Translations under genes and position numbers: made by a program
In this document: positions 1 through 9,477 of the stretch, piece by piece
Layout of the letters: the number at the start of each line of letters is the position of its first letter
How positions within the stretch are numbered: the first letter of the stretch is position 1
The notes under the pieces: generated by a model
Seen by the model: only the letters and a program-made list of their open reading frames with translations
Databases searched by the model: none
What the model was told of the DNA's origin: nothing
Assembly: GCA_022791975.1 (NCBI GenBank)
Contig: JAAWAC010000023.1
Span: 1 to 59,045, forward strand
Source: Lachnospiraceae bacterium
GTDB lineage: Bacteria; Bacillota; Clostridia; Lachnospirales; Lachnospiraceae
DNA: 59,045 nt
Direction: 5' to 3'

Positions 1-1064
1 ACAACCCCAGGCAGGCCGCCCACATTATGATGAGATTTAATCACCGCCGACTTTCCAAGCCCGGACTCAATCACATCCGGATAAATCGTCCCCTGCACCA
101 GAAAATCCACAGCCCCAATCTTCCGCGCCTCCTCCTCAAAAACCCGGATAAACTCCTGGCCAATAATCTTGCGCTTTTCCTCTGGCTCTGTGACACCCTT
201 CAGCCTGTCATAATATCTCTGCTGAGCATTTACCCGGATAAAATTCAACTCATAAGGTCCCTCCGGCCCAAAGACAGATTCCACTTCATCCCCCTCGTTT
301 TTGCGAAGCAAACCGTGGTCCACAAACACACAAGTCAGCTGCTTACCAATGGCCTTAGACAGCAAAACCGCCGCCACGGAGGAATCCACGCCACCAGAAA
401 GGGCACAGAGCACCCGGCCACTGCCCACTTTCTCTCGGATCTGCCCAATGGTCTCCTCCACAAAGGACCCCATCTGCCAAGTGCCAGTGCATCCACATAC
501 ATTTCGGACAAAGCTGTTCAGAATCTTCTGTCCCTCCTTGGTATGCAGAACTTCTGGATGAAATTGTGTTGCATATAGCTTTTTTTCTGCACATTCCATG
601 GCAGCAACCGGACACACTGATGTGTGGGCTGTTACCCGAAACCCCTCTGGCACAGCTGCAATATAATCCGTATGACTCATCCACACTACCGTAGAAGCCT
701 CCACCTCCTGAAAAAGCACACTAGTGGAATCCACCTCCATCTGGGTATGTCCATACTCGCTGACCGGGGCTGTTTTTACCTCCCCGCCCAAGGTGTAGGC
801 CATAAGCTGAGAGCCATAGCAGATACCCAAAATAGGCACGCCTATCTCAAAAATCTCTCGGGAGTACCGGGGTGATGTCTTGTCGTAGACACTGTTCGGC
901 CCCCCAGTAAAAATAATTCCTTTTGGATTCATCTCACGGATCTTGTCCAGACTTAAGCTATAGGGATGCACCTCACAATATACCTTACACTCCCTGACTC
1001 TTCGCGCAATCAGCTGATTGTACTGGCCACCAAAATCCAGCACAAGAATCATTTCCTTATTCAC
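1..1064 (-). CDS. guaA: GMP synthase (glutamine-hydrolysing), 3' end outside window
   Basis: Converts XMP to GMP using glutamine and ATP in the cytosol. About 354 codons are present. The N-terminal class I glutamine amidotransferase domain shows the nucleophile region [10 protein letters not shown] and the TQFHPE His/Glu motif. It is followed by the ATP pyrophosphatase domain with the P-loop [11 protein letters not shown] and the start of the dimerisation region ([11 protein letters not shown] at the window edge). The GTG start follows GGAGGAG at a 6-base gap and is preferred over an in-frame ATG at 1052 that has no such site. The gene has its own promoter about 180 bases upstream. Confidence 0.95.
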   Translation of the reverse strand, partial: MNKEMILVLDFGGQYNQLIARRVRECKVYCEVHPYSLSLDKIREMNPKGIIFTGGPNSVYDKTSPRYSREIFEIGVPILGICYGSQLMAYTLGGEVKTAPVSEYGHTQMEVDSTSVLFQEVEASTVVWMSHTDYIAAVPEGFRVTAHTSVCPVAAMECAEKKLYATQFHPEVLHTKEGQKILNSFVRNVCGCTGTWQMGSFVEETIGQIREKVGSGRVLCALSGGVDSSVAAVLLSKAIGKQLTCVFVDHGLLRKNEGDEVESVFGPEGPYELNFIRVNAQQRYYDRLKGVTEPEEKRKIIGQEFIRVFEEEARKIGAVDFLVQGTIYPDVIESGLGKSAVIKSHHNVGGLPGV

Positions 1065-1242
1065 TCTCTACTCCTCCTCTGTCTCCTGCCACCGCTCCAA
1101 CGGCGCTTTTACTAGGACCACGTCCCTGGCTTCTCAATTAAACCGCCTCCCGTAGACTGACTTTCTACTCACCACAGCCCTTTCTCATCCAAAGACCTCA
1201 CTGACCACCTTAAACTCCATCTCCCCACAAAATATTTTCCTC

Positions 1243-1271
1243 ATTATAAAGTATCCCTCCACGCTTGGCAA
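1243..1271 (-). promoter_or_regulatory. Sigma-A promoter of guaA
   Basis: On the minus strand a -35 box TTGCCA (1266-1271) is followed after 17 bases by a perfect TATAAT (1243-1248). The resulting leader of about 175 nt up to the guaA GTG start contains no gene. I could not fold it into a purine riboswitch. Confidence 0.7.
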
Positions 1272-1341
1272 GTCCAATTTTACCTTGGTCAAAATCATAA
1301 TCTGCCAAAAAAAGTCTCCCAGAATCAAAAATTGGAAAATC

Positions 1342-1386
1342 AAAAAAGAGTGCAAAGCACCCGTCGCCCCTGCACTCCTTTTTTCC
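1342..1386 (-). terminator. Rho-independent terminator of spoIIID
   Basis: The inverted repeat GAGTGCA/TGCACTC (1348-1354 and 1371-1377) is flanked by runs of A and T. On the minus strand the stem is followed by TTTTTT directly downstream of the spoIIID stop codon. Confidence 0.75.
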
Positions 1387-1387
1387 T

Positions 1388-1645
1388 CTAATGCTGCTCC
1401 ATATGCAAATACTTTTCCCGGGTTGCCAAGCCGCCCCGAATATGCCGTTCTGACTTATTTACATCCAATACCTTGCGCGCCTCCGCAGCCAGGTTTGGGT
1501 TGATATAGAGAAGCCTTTCCGCCACATCCTTATGTACCGTAGATTTAGAAATCCCAAACTGTCTGGCTGTCTGCCGCACAGTTGCATTATTCCGGATAAT
1601 ATAATTCGCAATCTCCACAGCCCGTTCTTCAATATATTCCTTCAA
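1388..1645 (-). CDS. spoIIID: Sporulation transcription factor SpoIIID
   Basis: DNA-binding regulator of the mother-cell sporulation programme, acting between sigma-E and sigma-K. At 85 residues it has the family length, and it carries the diagnostic helix-turn-helix FGISKSTVHKDVAERL and the C-terminal INPNLA..VLDVNKSERHIRGG signature. Translation appears to start at TTG (1645) behind AAGGGG, because no in-frame ATG sits near a ribosome site. A sigma-E-like promoter upstream and a terminator downstream suggest a single-gene transcript. It marks the host as an endospore former. Confidence 0.95.
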   Translation of the reverse strand: MKEYIEERAVEIANYIIRNNATVRQTARQFGISKSTVHKDVAERLLYINPNLAAEARKVLDVNKSERHIRGGLATREKYLHMEQH

Positions 1646-1672
1646 AAGAAACCCCTTTGAATGCTTTTTTAC

Positions 1673-1701
1673 ATCTTATGCAGGGCCAGCGACGCATATT
1701 C
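1673..1701 (-). promoter_or_regulatory. Sigma-E-like promoter of spoIIID
   Basis: The minus strand reads GAATATG (1695-1701), a 14-base spacer, then CATAAGAT (1673-1680). This resembles the sigma-E consensus (KMATATT-N14/15-CATACAHT). It fits the known sigma-E control of spoIIID in other spore formers. Confidence 0.6.
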
Positions 1702-1747
1702 CTGGGCAAGTATAAGAAATACCCTCAAGAAATAATCAACTCCTCTA

Positions 1748-1776
1748 TTTACACGCTTTCTAGTTCATGCTATGAT
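1748..1776 (+). promoter_or_regulatory. Sigma-A promoter of fprA
   Basis: TTTACA (1748-1753) and TATGAT (1771-1776) are separated by exactly 17 bases, about 40 bases before the fprA start codon. Confidence 0.65.
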
Positions 1777-1814
1777 AATGCAGTAAATTTTAGTTGGTTC
1801 AGGAGGAAAACAGA

Positions 1815-2978
1815 ATGAAAGATACCAGGATTACAGATTCTATTTTATACATCGGTGCTGATGATAAAACCATTGACCTGTTTGAAAGCCAATATGTGGT
1901 GCCCAACGGAGTATCCTACAACTCCTATTTGATTGAAGATGAAAAAATCGCCATCATGGATACCGTGGACAATAGGGCCACAGAGGAGTGGTTTGCCAAT
2001 ATGGAACAGGCCCTTAAGGGACGCACGCCGGATTATCTGGTGATTTCCCACTTAGAGCCAGATCATGCGGCTAATATCCAGAAAGCTGCTGAAAAATACC
2101 CTTCCATGCAGCTGGTAGGCAATTCCAAGACCTTTGCCATGATGCCGCAGTTTTTCACCATAGACCTGTCCGGGCGCTCTGTAGTGGTAAAAGAAGGGGA
2201 TACTCTAAACCTTGGGACACATACCCTGGCCTTCTACATGGCCCCCATGGTGCACTGGCCGGAGGTTATGGTGACCTATGAAAGCTCTGAAAAGATACTG
2301 TTCTCCGCCGACGGCTTCGGCAAATTTGGTGCTCTGGACACAGAGGAGGACTGGCTGTGCGAAGCCCGGCGCTATTACATAAATATCGTGGGAAAATATG
2401 GCGCTCAGGTCCAGGCCCTGCTGAAAAAGGCCGCCGGTCTGGATATCTCCATGATCTGTCCGCTCCACGGTCCCATTCTCAAGGAAAATCTGGGTTATTA
2501 CCTGGAAAAATATAATCTCTGGAGCAGCTACACCCCGGAGGATGCAGGAATTCTTATTGCCTGCGCTTCCATTCATGGCAACACCAAAAAGGCCGCTCAA
2601 AAGCTTGTGGAAATCCTGGAAGCCAAGGGTGCTCCCAAAGTGGTGCTTGCGGATCTGACCCGGGAAGATATGGCAGAAGCTGTGGAAGATGCCTTCCGCT
2701 ATGATCGGCTGGTGGTAGCCGGCTGTACCTATGACGGAGGATTATTCCCCTGCATGGAAGACTTCCTGGCCCATCTGAGAGCAAAAAATTTCCAAAAGCG
2801 CACCGTTGGCATTGTGGAAAACGGCTCCTGGGCTCCCATGGCTGGCAAACATATGAAGACTACCTTTGAAGGAATGAAGGATATCACCCTTTTAGAGCCT
2901 GTGGTAACCATCAAATCCACCCTGAATGCTGCCTCTTTGGCACAGCTGGAGGCTCTGGCTGACGCTCTGCTGGCCTGA
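1815..2978 (+). CDS. fprA: FprA-type flavodiiron protein
   Basis: Cytosolic flavodiiron protein of 387 residues that in anaerobes reduces O2 to water or NO to N2O. The N-terminal metallo-beta-lactamase-like domain has the di-iron motif H79-x-E81-x-D83-H84 and further ligands in MVHWPE, FSADGFG and CPLHGP. The C-terminal flavodoxin domain begins at ILIACASIHGNTKKAA, the FMN phosphate loop. There is no fused rubredoxin. The ATG is chosen because AGGAGG lies 9 bases upstream; a longer frame starts at an unsupported TTG. It has its own promoter and is probably monocistronic. Confidence 0.95.
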   Translation: MKDTRITDSILYIGADDKTIDLFESQYVVPNGVSYNSYLIEDEKIAIMDTVDNRATEEWFANMEQALKGRTPDYLVISHLEPDHAANIQKAAEKYPSMQLVGNSKTFAMMPQFFTIDLSGRSVVVKEGDTLNLGTHTLAFYMAPMVHWPEVMVTYESSEKILFSADGFGKFGALDTEEDWLCEARRYYINIVGKYGAQVQALLKKAAGLDISMICPLHGPILKENLGYYLEKYNLWSSYTPEDAGILIACASIHGNTKKAAQKLVEILEAKGAPKVVLADLTREDMAEAVEDAFRYDRLVVAGCTYDGGLFPCMEDFLAHLRAKNFQKRTVGIVENGSWAPMAGKHMKTTFEGMKDITLLEPVVTIKSTLNAASLAQLEALADALLA

Positions 2979-2997
2979 GATCTTCCCACATAAAAAT

Positions 2998-3033
2998 CAG
3001 GGGAGAAATCCATGGAAAAGGATTTCTCCCCTG
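2998..3033. terminator. Bidirectional terminator between fprA and lysR
   Basis: A perfect 14-bp inverted repeat, CAGGGGAGAAATCC and its complement (2998-3011, 3020-3033), encloses an 8-base loop. It lies between the convergent fprA and LysR genes and has T-rich flanks on both strands. Confidence 0.8.
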
Positions 3034-3045
3034 TGCTTCTGTTTT

Positions 3046-3999
3046 CTACTGAATATTCTCCGGACATTCCGTGCGTTCTTTCCCAAAATATTCATAGACA
3101 TGTTTTAAAAATTGTTCCTCCGTGGCATTCAACGGCTCTCCCGCTCGCTTAATCCAAAGGAGATCATTGTAGCGCATAGGCTCCTTTTCATCTACCTTCA
3201 CCCGCAGCTTATGAATCCTGGAATCCTTAAAGCATCCCAGTGTCCATTTAGAAACATATGCCAGAGCATCCGTATGAAGCAAAAAACTCTCACAGGCGCT
3301 TACAGTGTTAAAGAATACAATCTGCCTGGTGTTATAATGGTTTAATTGGTTATCAAAATACAAATTTTCCTTGGCCTGGGCTTCCATGTCCAAACCCACA
3401 TGAGGGCATATCTCGGCTTCTGAAAAACTGATTTCACTCCGCTCACAGTAAGGGGAGCTAGGGCCCACACAGGCATAAATTCCGGCCCGCTCTATCAGCT
3501 GCATATCAAGCCTCCTGGCCTCCTTATGCCACAAAAACATTTTCGCATCCGCACTACTGCGCACCAAAAGCCCCAGATCTACAGCTCCGTCCAACACCAG
3601 ACGGGTCACCTCATTGCGATCTGCCTCCACTACATTGTAGTGCACCTTTCTACTTTCATTTTCCCCATAAAGACGCAGCACCATATTGTACACAAAGTCC
3701 AGCTGCTGCGTTGCCAGAAACAGGCGGGAGCGCTGACTCCCCTGTTTTCTGATAAAATTTCGATCCAAAGCTTGGGCTGCTGTCAGCACGCCTCTGGCAT
3801 AATGGACGAAATTTTTCCCCTCCCCGGTCAGCTCCACGCCCCGGGACTTTCGAATCAGCAGCTGGGTCCCATACTCCTGCTCCAGCTGACGAACAGACTT
3901 TGTCAGACTGGGCTGGCTGATGTACAGTTCCTGCGCCGCCTGCGTAATAGAACCGCACTCCACAATCTTCACCAAATACTCCAACTGCCTTACCTGCAT
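3046..3999 (-). CDS. LysR-family transcriptional regulator
   Basis: A 317-residue LysR-type regulator. The N-terminal winged helix-turn-helix contains SITQAAQELYISQPSLTKSVRQLE, followed by the linker helix and a periplasmic-binding-protein-like effector domain (residues about 90-300). The ATG at 3999 sits 5 bases after AGGAGG, so eight extra N-terminal residues of the longer frame are discarded. Its target is unknown. fprA is convergent and not an obvious target, and the upstream 850 bases hold no convincing gene. A 14-bp palindrome at 4110-4123 may be its own operator. Confidence 0.88.
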   Translation of the reverse strand: MQVRQLEYLVKIVECGSITQAAQELYISQPSLTKSVRQLEQEYGTQLLIRKSRGVELTGEGKNFVHYARGVLTAAQALDRNFIRKQGSQRSRLFLATQQLDFVYNMVLRLYGENESRKVHYNVVEADRNEVTRLVLDGAVDLGLLVRSSADAKMFLWHKEARRLDMQLIERAGIYACVGPSSPYCERSEISFSEAEICPHVGLDMEAQAKENLYFDNQLNHYNTRQIVFFNTVSACESFLLHTDALAYVSKWTLGCFKDSRIHKLRVKVDEKEPMRYNDLLWIKRAGEPLNATEEQFLKHVYEYFGKERTECPENIQ

Positions 4000-4023
4000 G
4001 CGTTCCTCCTTTCCATGCAGCAA

Positions 4024-4849
4024 AACCCTCTCAACAATATAGGGTCAACCCTCGGTGACGAACACATACCTAATGGCGGCTAATATATAAATACGCGCCA
4101 TATTATATATTCACTATAGTGAAAAGCTTTCTCTCTGTCAAGCATCAATCATGCATTTTAGTTATGAATAATAGATAACAAATTGCTATTTGTCCTTTTT
4201 ATCAGAACGTGCTAGAGTATAAGCATACAGAGGTATTCCTGTAGACCATTTGGTTCAGCTGCATGACTCAATAGCTATTTTCATCCATTGCACGCAGCTA
4301 GGATCTGCACTGGGGACTCAAAGGCGGCCCGAGAAGAACGGCAGACAGTTTCCACTCTCTAGACAGAGCAGGGAACACAGATGGAAATACAACACAGGAA
4401 GGGTACAAGATGCTGGGAGTGCTGCATAAGCGCAGACAGCTTATCAGTCGAATGATTGATATGATTATATGGGTAGATTCAGAAGCCAGGTAGATGATAA
4501 AAACTCTTCTGCCTGTGCAAAATTTTGAAGCTGTACAGCGGATTTCCCCAGAATCTGTTGCATCCAGAGCAAGCAGATGAGGCAACCGCACAGTCCTTCT
4601 GTTTTGTAAAAATGTCTTTTCCCTTTCTTGTAACCTTCGCCGGATCTGATACCATAGCACGGCCTGTCCGAATCCTTGGTCCCTTGCTGAAAAGGTCTCG
4701 TGGGTATCAATCCGGTTATGGGCCCCACAGTAATACAGGATTGCATCAATTATCGCCCTCTCAACTATTATATATAATGCTATCACCAAAGGCAGAGACC
4801 TGCTTGTGTCCACCCCGACCAAGCAGGCCTTTGTCTGTCTTACCCTCTT
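4024..4849. other. Geneless stretch of about 825 bases
   Basis: I see no coding sequence with a ribosome site and a recognisable product on either strand. The first 200 bases are AT-rich and contain a perfect palindrome (4110-4123) and a short ACAAAT/ATTTGT hairpin near 4180. The rest is broken by stops in all frames apart from short chance frames. A CCTGCTTG/CAAGCAGG inverted repeat near 4795-4830 could form a hairpin downstream of the aldo/keto reductase gene but lacks a clear T-run. The stretch may be decayed coding DNA. Confidence 0.5.
4110..4123. promoter_or_regulatory. Palindrome upstream of lysR, possible operator
   Basis: TTCACTATAGTGAA is a perfect 14-bp palindrome about 110 bp before the LysR start, in an AT-rich segment that includes TATAAT-like boxes. 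LysR proteins often bind such dyads near their own promoters. Confidence 0.4.
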
Positions 4850-5857
4850 TTATTCACCAAATTCTCCTGCGCATCGCTTAAGCATCTCCCGGATAGGCAA
4901 CTGGTAGGGGCAGCGCTCCTCGCACAAGCCACACTCCACACAGGCGCTGGCCTTTACCGATAAAGTTGCGTAACGCTCTCTGGCCCATCCCTCCAGTCCG
5001 TACCGCTCCAGGTAGCCTGCAAACAAAAACACATTGGAAATGCTGATGCCCACTGAACAGGGCTGGCAATAATTACAGCGGCGGCAAAAATTAGAGCCCA
5101 GCTGATCCCGTACCTGGTCTATGGAAGCCTGCTCCTCCTGAGACAGAGGTGTCACCTCCTCCACAGCCTGCCGGTTCTTCTGCACCTCCTCCACCGCATA
5201 CATCCCAGGAATCACCACTGTCACATGGGGATTGGCACAGATAAACCTAAGAGCCAGCCTTCCATCCTCAATGGCCCCTCCGGCCAGAGGCTTCATGGCA
5301 ACAAATCCTATATTCTTTTCCTCACATTTGGCAATAAGCTCCTCCCCCTGACGCTCCACAATATTGTAGGGAAACATAATGGTTTCCACCCAGGGTAACT
5401 CAAGAGCCCGCTCAAATACCTGTGCCGAATGGGCTGTGATTCCTATGTGACGGATTTTTCCTGCCTCCTTAGCCTCCGTGAGGGCCTCCAGTGCCCCGCC
5501 TGGAGCCAGCACCGCATCCAGCTGCTCCATGGACGGATTATGTACCTGATACAGGTCAATATAATCCGTCCGCAGCTTTGCAAGGCTGGTATCAATATCC
5601 TTGGCCATAGCCTCCTTCGTCCGGGACATGCTCTTGGTGGCCAACACAAATTTTTCCCGCAAGCCCTCCAGGGCTTCGCCTAAATACTCCTCGCTGACCG
5701 TATAGGCCCGGGCTGTGTCAATGTAATTGACGCCCTGGTCGGCCAGCTCCCGCACCAGTTCCTTGGTCCCTGCCGCGTCAATGCGCTGAATGGGAATTCC
5801 TCCAAAGCCCAGGCGGGAAATTCGCAGTCCTGTTTTGCCAAGTGTCACATACTCCAT
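4850..5857 (-). CDS. Aldo/keto reductase with C-terminal 4Fe-4S domain
   Basis: Predicted cytosolic oxidoreductase of 335 residues. The aldo/keto reductase barrel occupies residues 1-260 with the catalytic tetrad visible as D47, Y52 (IDTARAY), K75 (ATKS) and H106 (LYQVHNP). The C-terminal 80 residues carry two cysteine clusters, CRRCNYCQPC and CVECGLCEERCP, of ferredoxin type. This subfamily is common in anaerobes and its substrate is unknown. The ATG at 5857 is used; a GTG two codons earlier is equally close to AAAGGA. Confidence 0.9.
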   Translation of the reverse strand: MEYVTLGKTGLRISRLGFGGIPIQRIDAAGTKELVRELADQGVNYIDTARAYTVSEEYLGEALEGLREKFVLATKSMSRTKEAMAKDIDTSLAKLRTDYIDLYQVHNPSMEQLDAVLAPGGALEALTEAKEAGKIRHIGITAHSAQVFERALELPWVETIMFPYNIVERQGEELIAKCEEKNIGFVAMKPLAGGAIEDGRLALRFICANPHVTVVIPGMYAVEEVQKNRQAVEEVTPLSQEEQASIDQVRDQLGSNFCRRCNYCQPCSVGISISNVFLFAGYLERYGLEGWARERYATLSVKASACVECGLCEERCPYQLPIREMLKRCAGEFGE

Positions 5858-5937
5858 AATCACTCATTCCTTTCTTTTTTGTTTCTTTTCTTTATCATAT
5901 ATATTATTTGTACTTCTCTACCCCTTGCTGCACTTCC

Positions 5938-7071
5938 CTATACTTCTTTTGCCAGTCCTATCAGGAAGTCCATAGTTTTGTCATATATCAGATTGTCCAA
6001 AATAACCTCCTTTGTGTAAGCTGCCTCAAATTCCTCCAAGGAGGTAAATCCGTATTGTCCCATCATAGCTTCCGCCTCCTGGGTGTATTCCTGGTCAGAC
6101 ATGGTGATAGCCTCGGCTTCAGCCACAGCTTCCACCACCAGGGACGCTTTAATACGAATATCCGCCGTGGTCTCGCACTGTCTCTCAAATTCCTCCACCG
6201 ATATGCCATTCATAAAGTAAAGCAGATAGGTCTCCAGATCAATGCCGTAGGCAGCTGCCATAGTTTCATTGCTGCTGATAATCCGGCTCTTCTCCGCCTC
6301 TATCTCCGCTTGGGAAACCTCAAAGGAGGAGGCCTCAACCAATGCCGTCAACACATCGGAATATTTTTTATCCAGGGCAACTGCCTCCTTCTGAGTACGC
6401 AGCTCCTCCCGTATGCCTGTCTTTAAGGCCTCCACCGAGTCATATTCCAGATTCTCCTGTACAAAGGTGTCCGTAAGCTCCGGTACGATTTTCTCCTGAA
6501 TCTTGTTTATGGTCACCTGGAACACCACCGGCTTTCCGTTCAACTCCGGATTCCCATAATTTTCCGGAAACGCCAAATCCAGATCATAAGATTTTCCCAG
6601 CTCCTTTCCCACAAGCTGTTCCTCAAATCCCTTAATAAACTTGCCGGAGCCGATAGTCAGATCGTATCCGCCCTCTCCGGAGGTGCCTCCCTCAAAAGGT
6701 TCCCCATCGATGAGGCCCCGGAAATCTAGGTTGACCACATCTCCCTCCTCAATGACTGTCTTGCCCTCCACCTCCACCAATTCTGCATAACCTTCCAGAA
6801 GGGTATCCATCTCCCTCTGCTCCTCTTCCTCCGTAGGCTCCGTATCCATGGCCTGCACCTGAATGCTCTTGTAGTCCCCCAGAGCAAGAAGCTTTGTGGC
6901 TCCTTCCGTACCTGCGCCAGCCTCTTCCCCGGTCTCTGTCCCGCTATTTTCCTCTACCCCCGTCTGGGTCTTGTCCTGAACTGGCTCTTCCTTTTTTCCA
7001 CAACCTCCCACAGCCAATGCCATACTCAATATAAAAGCTGCTGTCCATTGCCATCTTTTCCTGTTTCTCAT
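5938..7071 (-). CDS. Trigger-factor-like FKBP lipoprotein (peptidyl-prolyl isomerase)
   Basis: A 377-residue exported protein. The N-terminus is a lipoprotein signal peptide with lipobox AVGGC, followed by a Glu/Gly-rich linker (residues 27-60). Residues about 105-195 form an FKBP-type isomerase domain (GDVVNLDFRG, GSGKFIKGFEEQL, FPENYGNPELNGK). Residues about 200-370 resemble the trigger-factor C-terminal chaperone domain. The ribosome-binding N-domain of trigger factor is replaced by the lipid anchor, so it probably folds proteins outside the membrane, in the manner of PrsA. Substrates are unknown. Confidence 0.85.
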   Translation of the reverse strand: MRNRKRWQWTAAFILSMALAVGGCGKKEEPVQDKTQTGVEENSGTETGEEAGAGTEGATKLLALGDYKSIQVQAMDTEPTEEEEQREMDTLLEGYAELVEVEGKTVIEEGDVVNLDFRGLIDGEPFEGGTSGEGGYDLTIGSGKFIKGFEEQLVGKELGKSYDLDLAFPENYGNPELNGKPVVFQVTINKIQEKIVPELTDTFVQENLEYDSVEALKTGIREELRTQKEAVALDKKYSDVLTALVEASSFEVSQAEIEAEKSRIISSNETMAAAYGIDLETYLLYFMNGISVEEFERQCETTADIRIKASLVVEAVAEAEAITMSDQEYTQEAEAMMGQYGFTSLEEFEAAYTKEVILDNLIYDKTMDFLIGLAKEV

Positions 7072-7330
7072 ACCTTTTCAACCTCTTTTTCCTGAAATAT
7101 TATTTTTACATAAGTTTTTGACATATTTTCTGTGATTTCTTTTGCATATGATTTACCTACCATACCATATTTTTCGTCTGGCTACAACCATTCCCTGTTG
7201 TTTCACAGCCTTTTTACAGCACCTGCCCATTGCCGGGTCCCCTCTGCCGGAATACAGATATACCAAAAGCCCGCCTTTTACAGCCTCCGTCCACAGTTCC
7301 GTTCTTTAAAAGCATGAGCAAAAGCTTCCT

Positions 7331-8806
7331 TTATAAAAGCGGGGAAAAGAGACGGGAAAATTGCTCCTTAACCCGGATAAGGTAGGATCGCTGACCATAG
7401 CTGTAGGGGGTTATCTGGGTGCAGTGCTTTAAATCCTCCCGGAAAATCTCCTCCAGTTTCTCAGAGACCCTTACACTGTAGATCACTGCGTTTACCTCAA
7501 AATTCAGCTTAAAGCTTCGGATATCCATATTGGCTGTGCCATAGCAGCTCACTAGACCATCCACAGACATGCCCTTGGCGTGGAGAAACCCCCTGTCATA
7601 GGTGTAGCATTTGGCTCCCGCCTCCAGAAGATCCCCCACATAGGAATAGGTCGCCCAGTATACAAAGGGATGATCCGGCTTACAGGGGATCATCACACGG
7701 ACATCCACTCCTGACATGGCCGCAATCTTTATGGCATCCAGCACACTTTCATCGGGTACAAAATAGGGGGTCTGTATATAAATATTTTTCCGTGCCTTGG
7801 ATATCATCTTCAGATAGGTGTTTCGGATGTTCTGCTCCTTGGAGTCCGGTCCGGAGGAAATAATCTGGACAGCCTCTCTTCCCAAAATCTTTCCCTCTGT
7901 CTCCTGAAAATACCTGTCCTCTTCAAAAAGATTCTGTTTGGTGGCATAATTCCAGTCCAGAATAAACCGGATATGCAGGGACAGCACCGCCGAGCCCTGC
8001 ATCTTCAGATGGGTATCCCGCCAGTAGCCAAATTTAGGGTCCAGCCCCACATATTCCCGGCCCACATTAAAGCCCCCCACAAAGGCTGTGCGCCCGTCAA
8101 TCACCACGATCTTTCGATGATTTCGATAATTTATTCGCAGCTGAAGGCGGCGAAGCAGGGCAGGGAAAAACTCCCCGATCTGGATTCCCTCCCGGCTCAG
8201 GCGTTTCCATACCCGTTTTCCCATGGTCCGACAGCCCATGCTGTCATAGAGAATTCGCACCTCCACACCCTCCCGGGCCTTCTGAATCAGAGCCTTCTCC
8301 AGACCCTGCCACAGCTCGTCCTCCCGGATAATATAATATTGGATATGAATGTATTCCTGGGCTTTTTGGATCTCCTCATAGAGGGCTTTGAATTTCTCCC
8401 GCCCATCAGTAAAAATTTCTACCTGGTTATCCGCCGTGTAAACCGCATCCGCCGCCTCCAGATTAAACAGTACCAGATCGGAAAATTTCCGCAGTCTTGG
8501 GTCCGCCGGATGAAAGTTATCTGAGCGGATGGTTTCCTCCTGGGTGCAAATGGCCGAATGAATGGCGTCCTCGATTTCCTTGGTATGAAACATATGTTCT
8601 TTTCGAAAATCATGTCCAATCATAAAGTACAAAAAGATCCCCAGAATGGGAATAAAATACAACAGCATCAGCCAGGTCCACACAGCCCTGGGCTCTCTGC
8701 GCTCAAAAAATACTATCATGACAGACAGCAGGATATTGATAAATAACAGGTTCTCCATCCAAAGATGCAGAATGTCCAAAAGGCCGTTCCAAATCACAGG
8801 AAGCAT
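7331..8806 (-). CDS. cls: Cardiolipin synthase
   Basis: A 491-residue membrane enzyme that joins two phosphatidylglycerol molecules into cardiolipin. Two N-terminal transmembrane helices (residues 8-65, PLDNuc_N type) precede two phospholipase D domains. The HKD motifs are HRKIVVID near residue 230 and HAKGMSVDG near 408. The start follows AAAGGAG closely. It is transcribed alone; about 260 bases downstream contain no gene. Confidence 0.93.
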   Translation of the reverse strand: MLPVIWNGLLDILHLWMENLLFINILLSVMIVFFERREPRAVWTWLMLLYFIPILGIFLYFMIGHDFRKEHMFHTKEIEDAIHSAICTQEETIRSDNFHPADPRLRKFSDLVLFNLEAADAVYTADNQVEIFTDGREKFKALYEEIQKAQEYIHIQYYIIREDELWQGLEKALIQKAREGVEVRILYDSMGCRTMGKRVWKRLSREGIQIGEFFPALLRRLQLRINYRNHRKIVVIDGRTAFVGGFNVGREYVGLDPKFGYWRDTHLKMQGSAVLSLHIRFILDWNYATKQNLFEEDRYFQETEGKILGREAVQIISSGPDSKEQNIRNTYLKMISKARKNIYIQTPYFVPDESVLDAIKIAAMSGVDVRVMIPCKPDHPFVYWATYSYVGDLLEAGAKCYTYDRGFLHAKGMSVDGLVSCYGTANMDIRSFKLNFEVNAVIYSVRVSEKLEEIFREDLKHCTQITPYSYGQRSYLIRVKEQFSRLFSPLL

Positions 8807-8925
8807 GGCCGCTCCTTTCTATAAAGCAAGGTCTGTGAAACAACAAAACAAATCACTTGCACTTTAAGAAAAACAATGTTACACTCCTTTATGGAAGATT
8901 TCATATACAGAGGAGGATATTCATC

Positions 8926-9366
8926 ATGCCAACCTTCGTAAACGTATTGCTGATCATTATTGTAATATTAATTGCCCTATTGATCGCATTATATTTTATA
9001 GGAACAAAGGCACAAAAAAAGCAAGCCCTACAAAAGGAACAGATGGACGCCATTGCCCAGACAGTCAGCATGCTGATCATTGACAAAAAGCATCTGCGCA
9101 TTAAGGATTCCGGCCTGCCAGCCGTTGTCATTGAGCAGACGCCCAAATATCTGCGCAGGTCCAAGATGCCCATTGTAAAGGCCAAAATCGGTCCCAAGGT
9201 CATGACCCTGGCCTGCGAGGAGTCTGTGTTCCAGGTACTCCCTGTAAAGCGGGAGGTCAAGGCCGTGGTAAGTGGTATCTACATCACAGCTGTAAAGAGC
9301 GCCCGGGGCGGTCTGGAAACACCTGTGAAAAAGAAAGGCTTCTTTAAGCGCCTGTTTAAAAAATAA
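8926..9366 (+). CDS. Single-pass membrane protein of unknown function
   Basis: A 146-residue protein. Residues 5-28 form one transmembrane helix, followed by a short basic stretch and a soluble domain with beta-rich spacing (about residues 40-125), ending in a Lys/Phe-rich tail (KKKGFFKRLFKK) likely to touch the membrane. I do not recognise a catalytic motif. Strong AGAGGAGG before the ATG at 8926 sets the start; upstream in-frame codons lack a site. It is divergent from cls. Confidence 0.75.
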   Translation: MPTFVNVLLIIIVILIALLIALYFIGTKAQKKQALQKEQMDAIAQTVSMLIIDKKHLRIKDSGLPAVVIEQTPKYLRRSKMPIVKAKIGPKVMTLACEESVFQVLPVKREVKAVVSGIYITAVKSARGGLETPVKKKGFFKRLFKK

Positions 9367-9477
9367 GAGGCGCAAACAGCAAAGGCAGAAAAATCGCAGC
9401 GTGATTTTCCAGACAAAAGCTATTTTCCAGACAAGAAAATTTTCCAAGGAAAAAGAGTCCTCCAGGCAGGAGGCATT

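Noticed and set aside
1065..1250. Purine riboswitch in the guaA leader
   Set aside because: The 175-nt leader lacks the conserved loop and junction bases of purine aptamers and shows no terminator next to the start codon.
4298..4822. A 174-codon minus-strand frame in the geneless stretch
   Set aside because: No ribosome site at its start and no recognisable protein pattern; it may be a chance frame or a decayed remnant.
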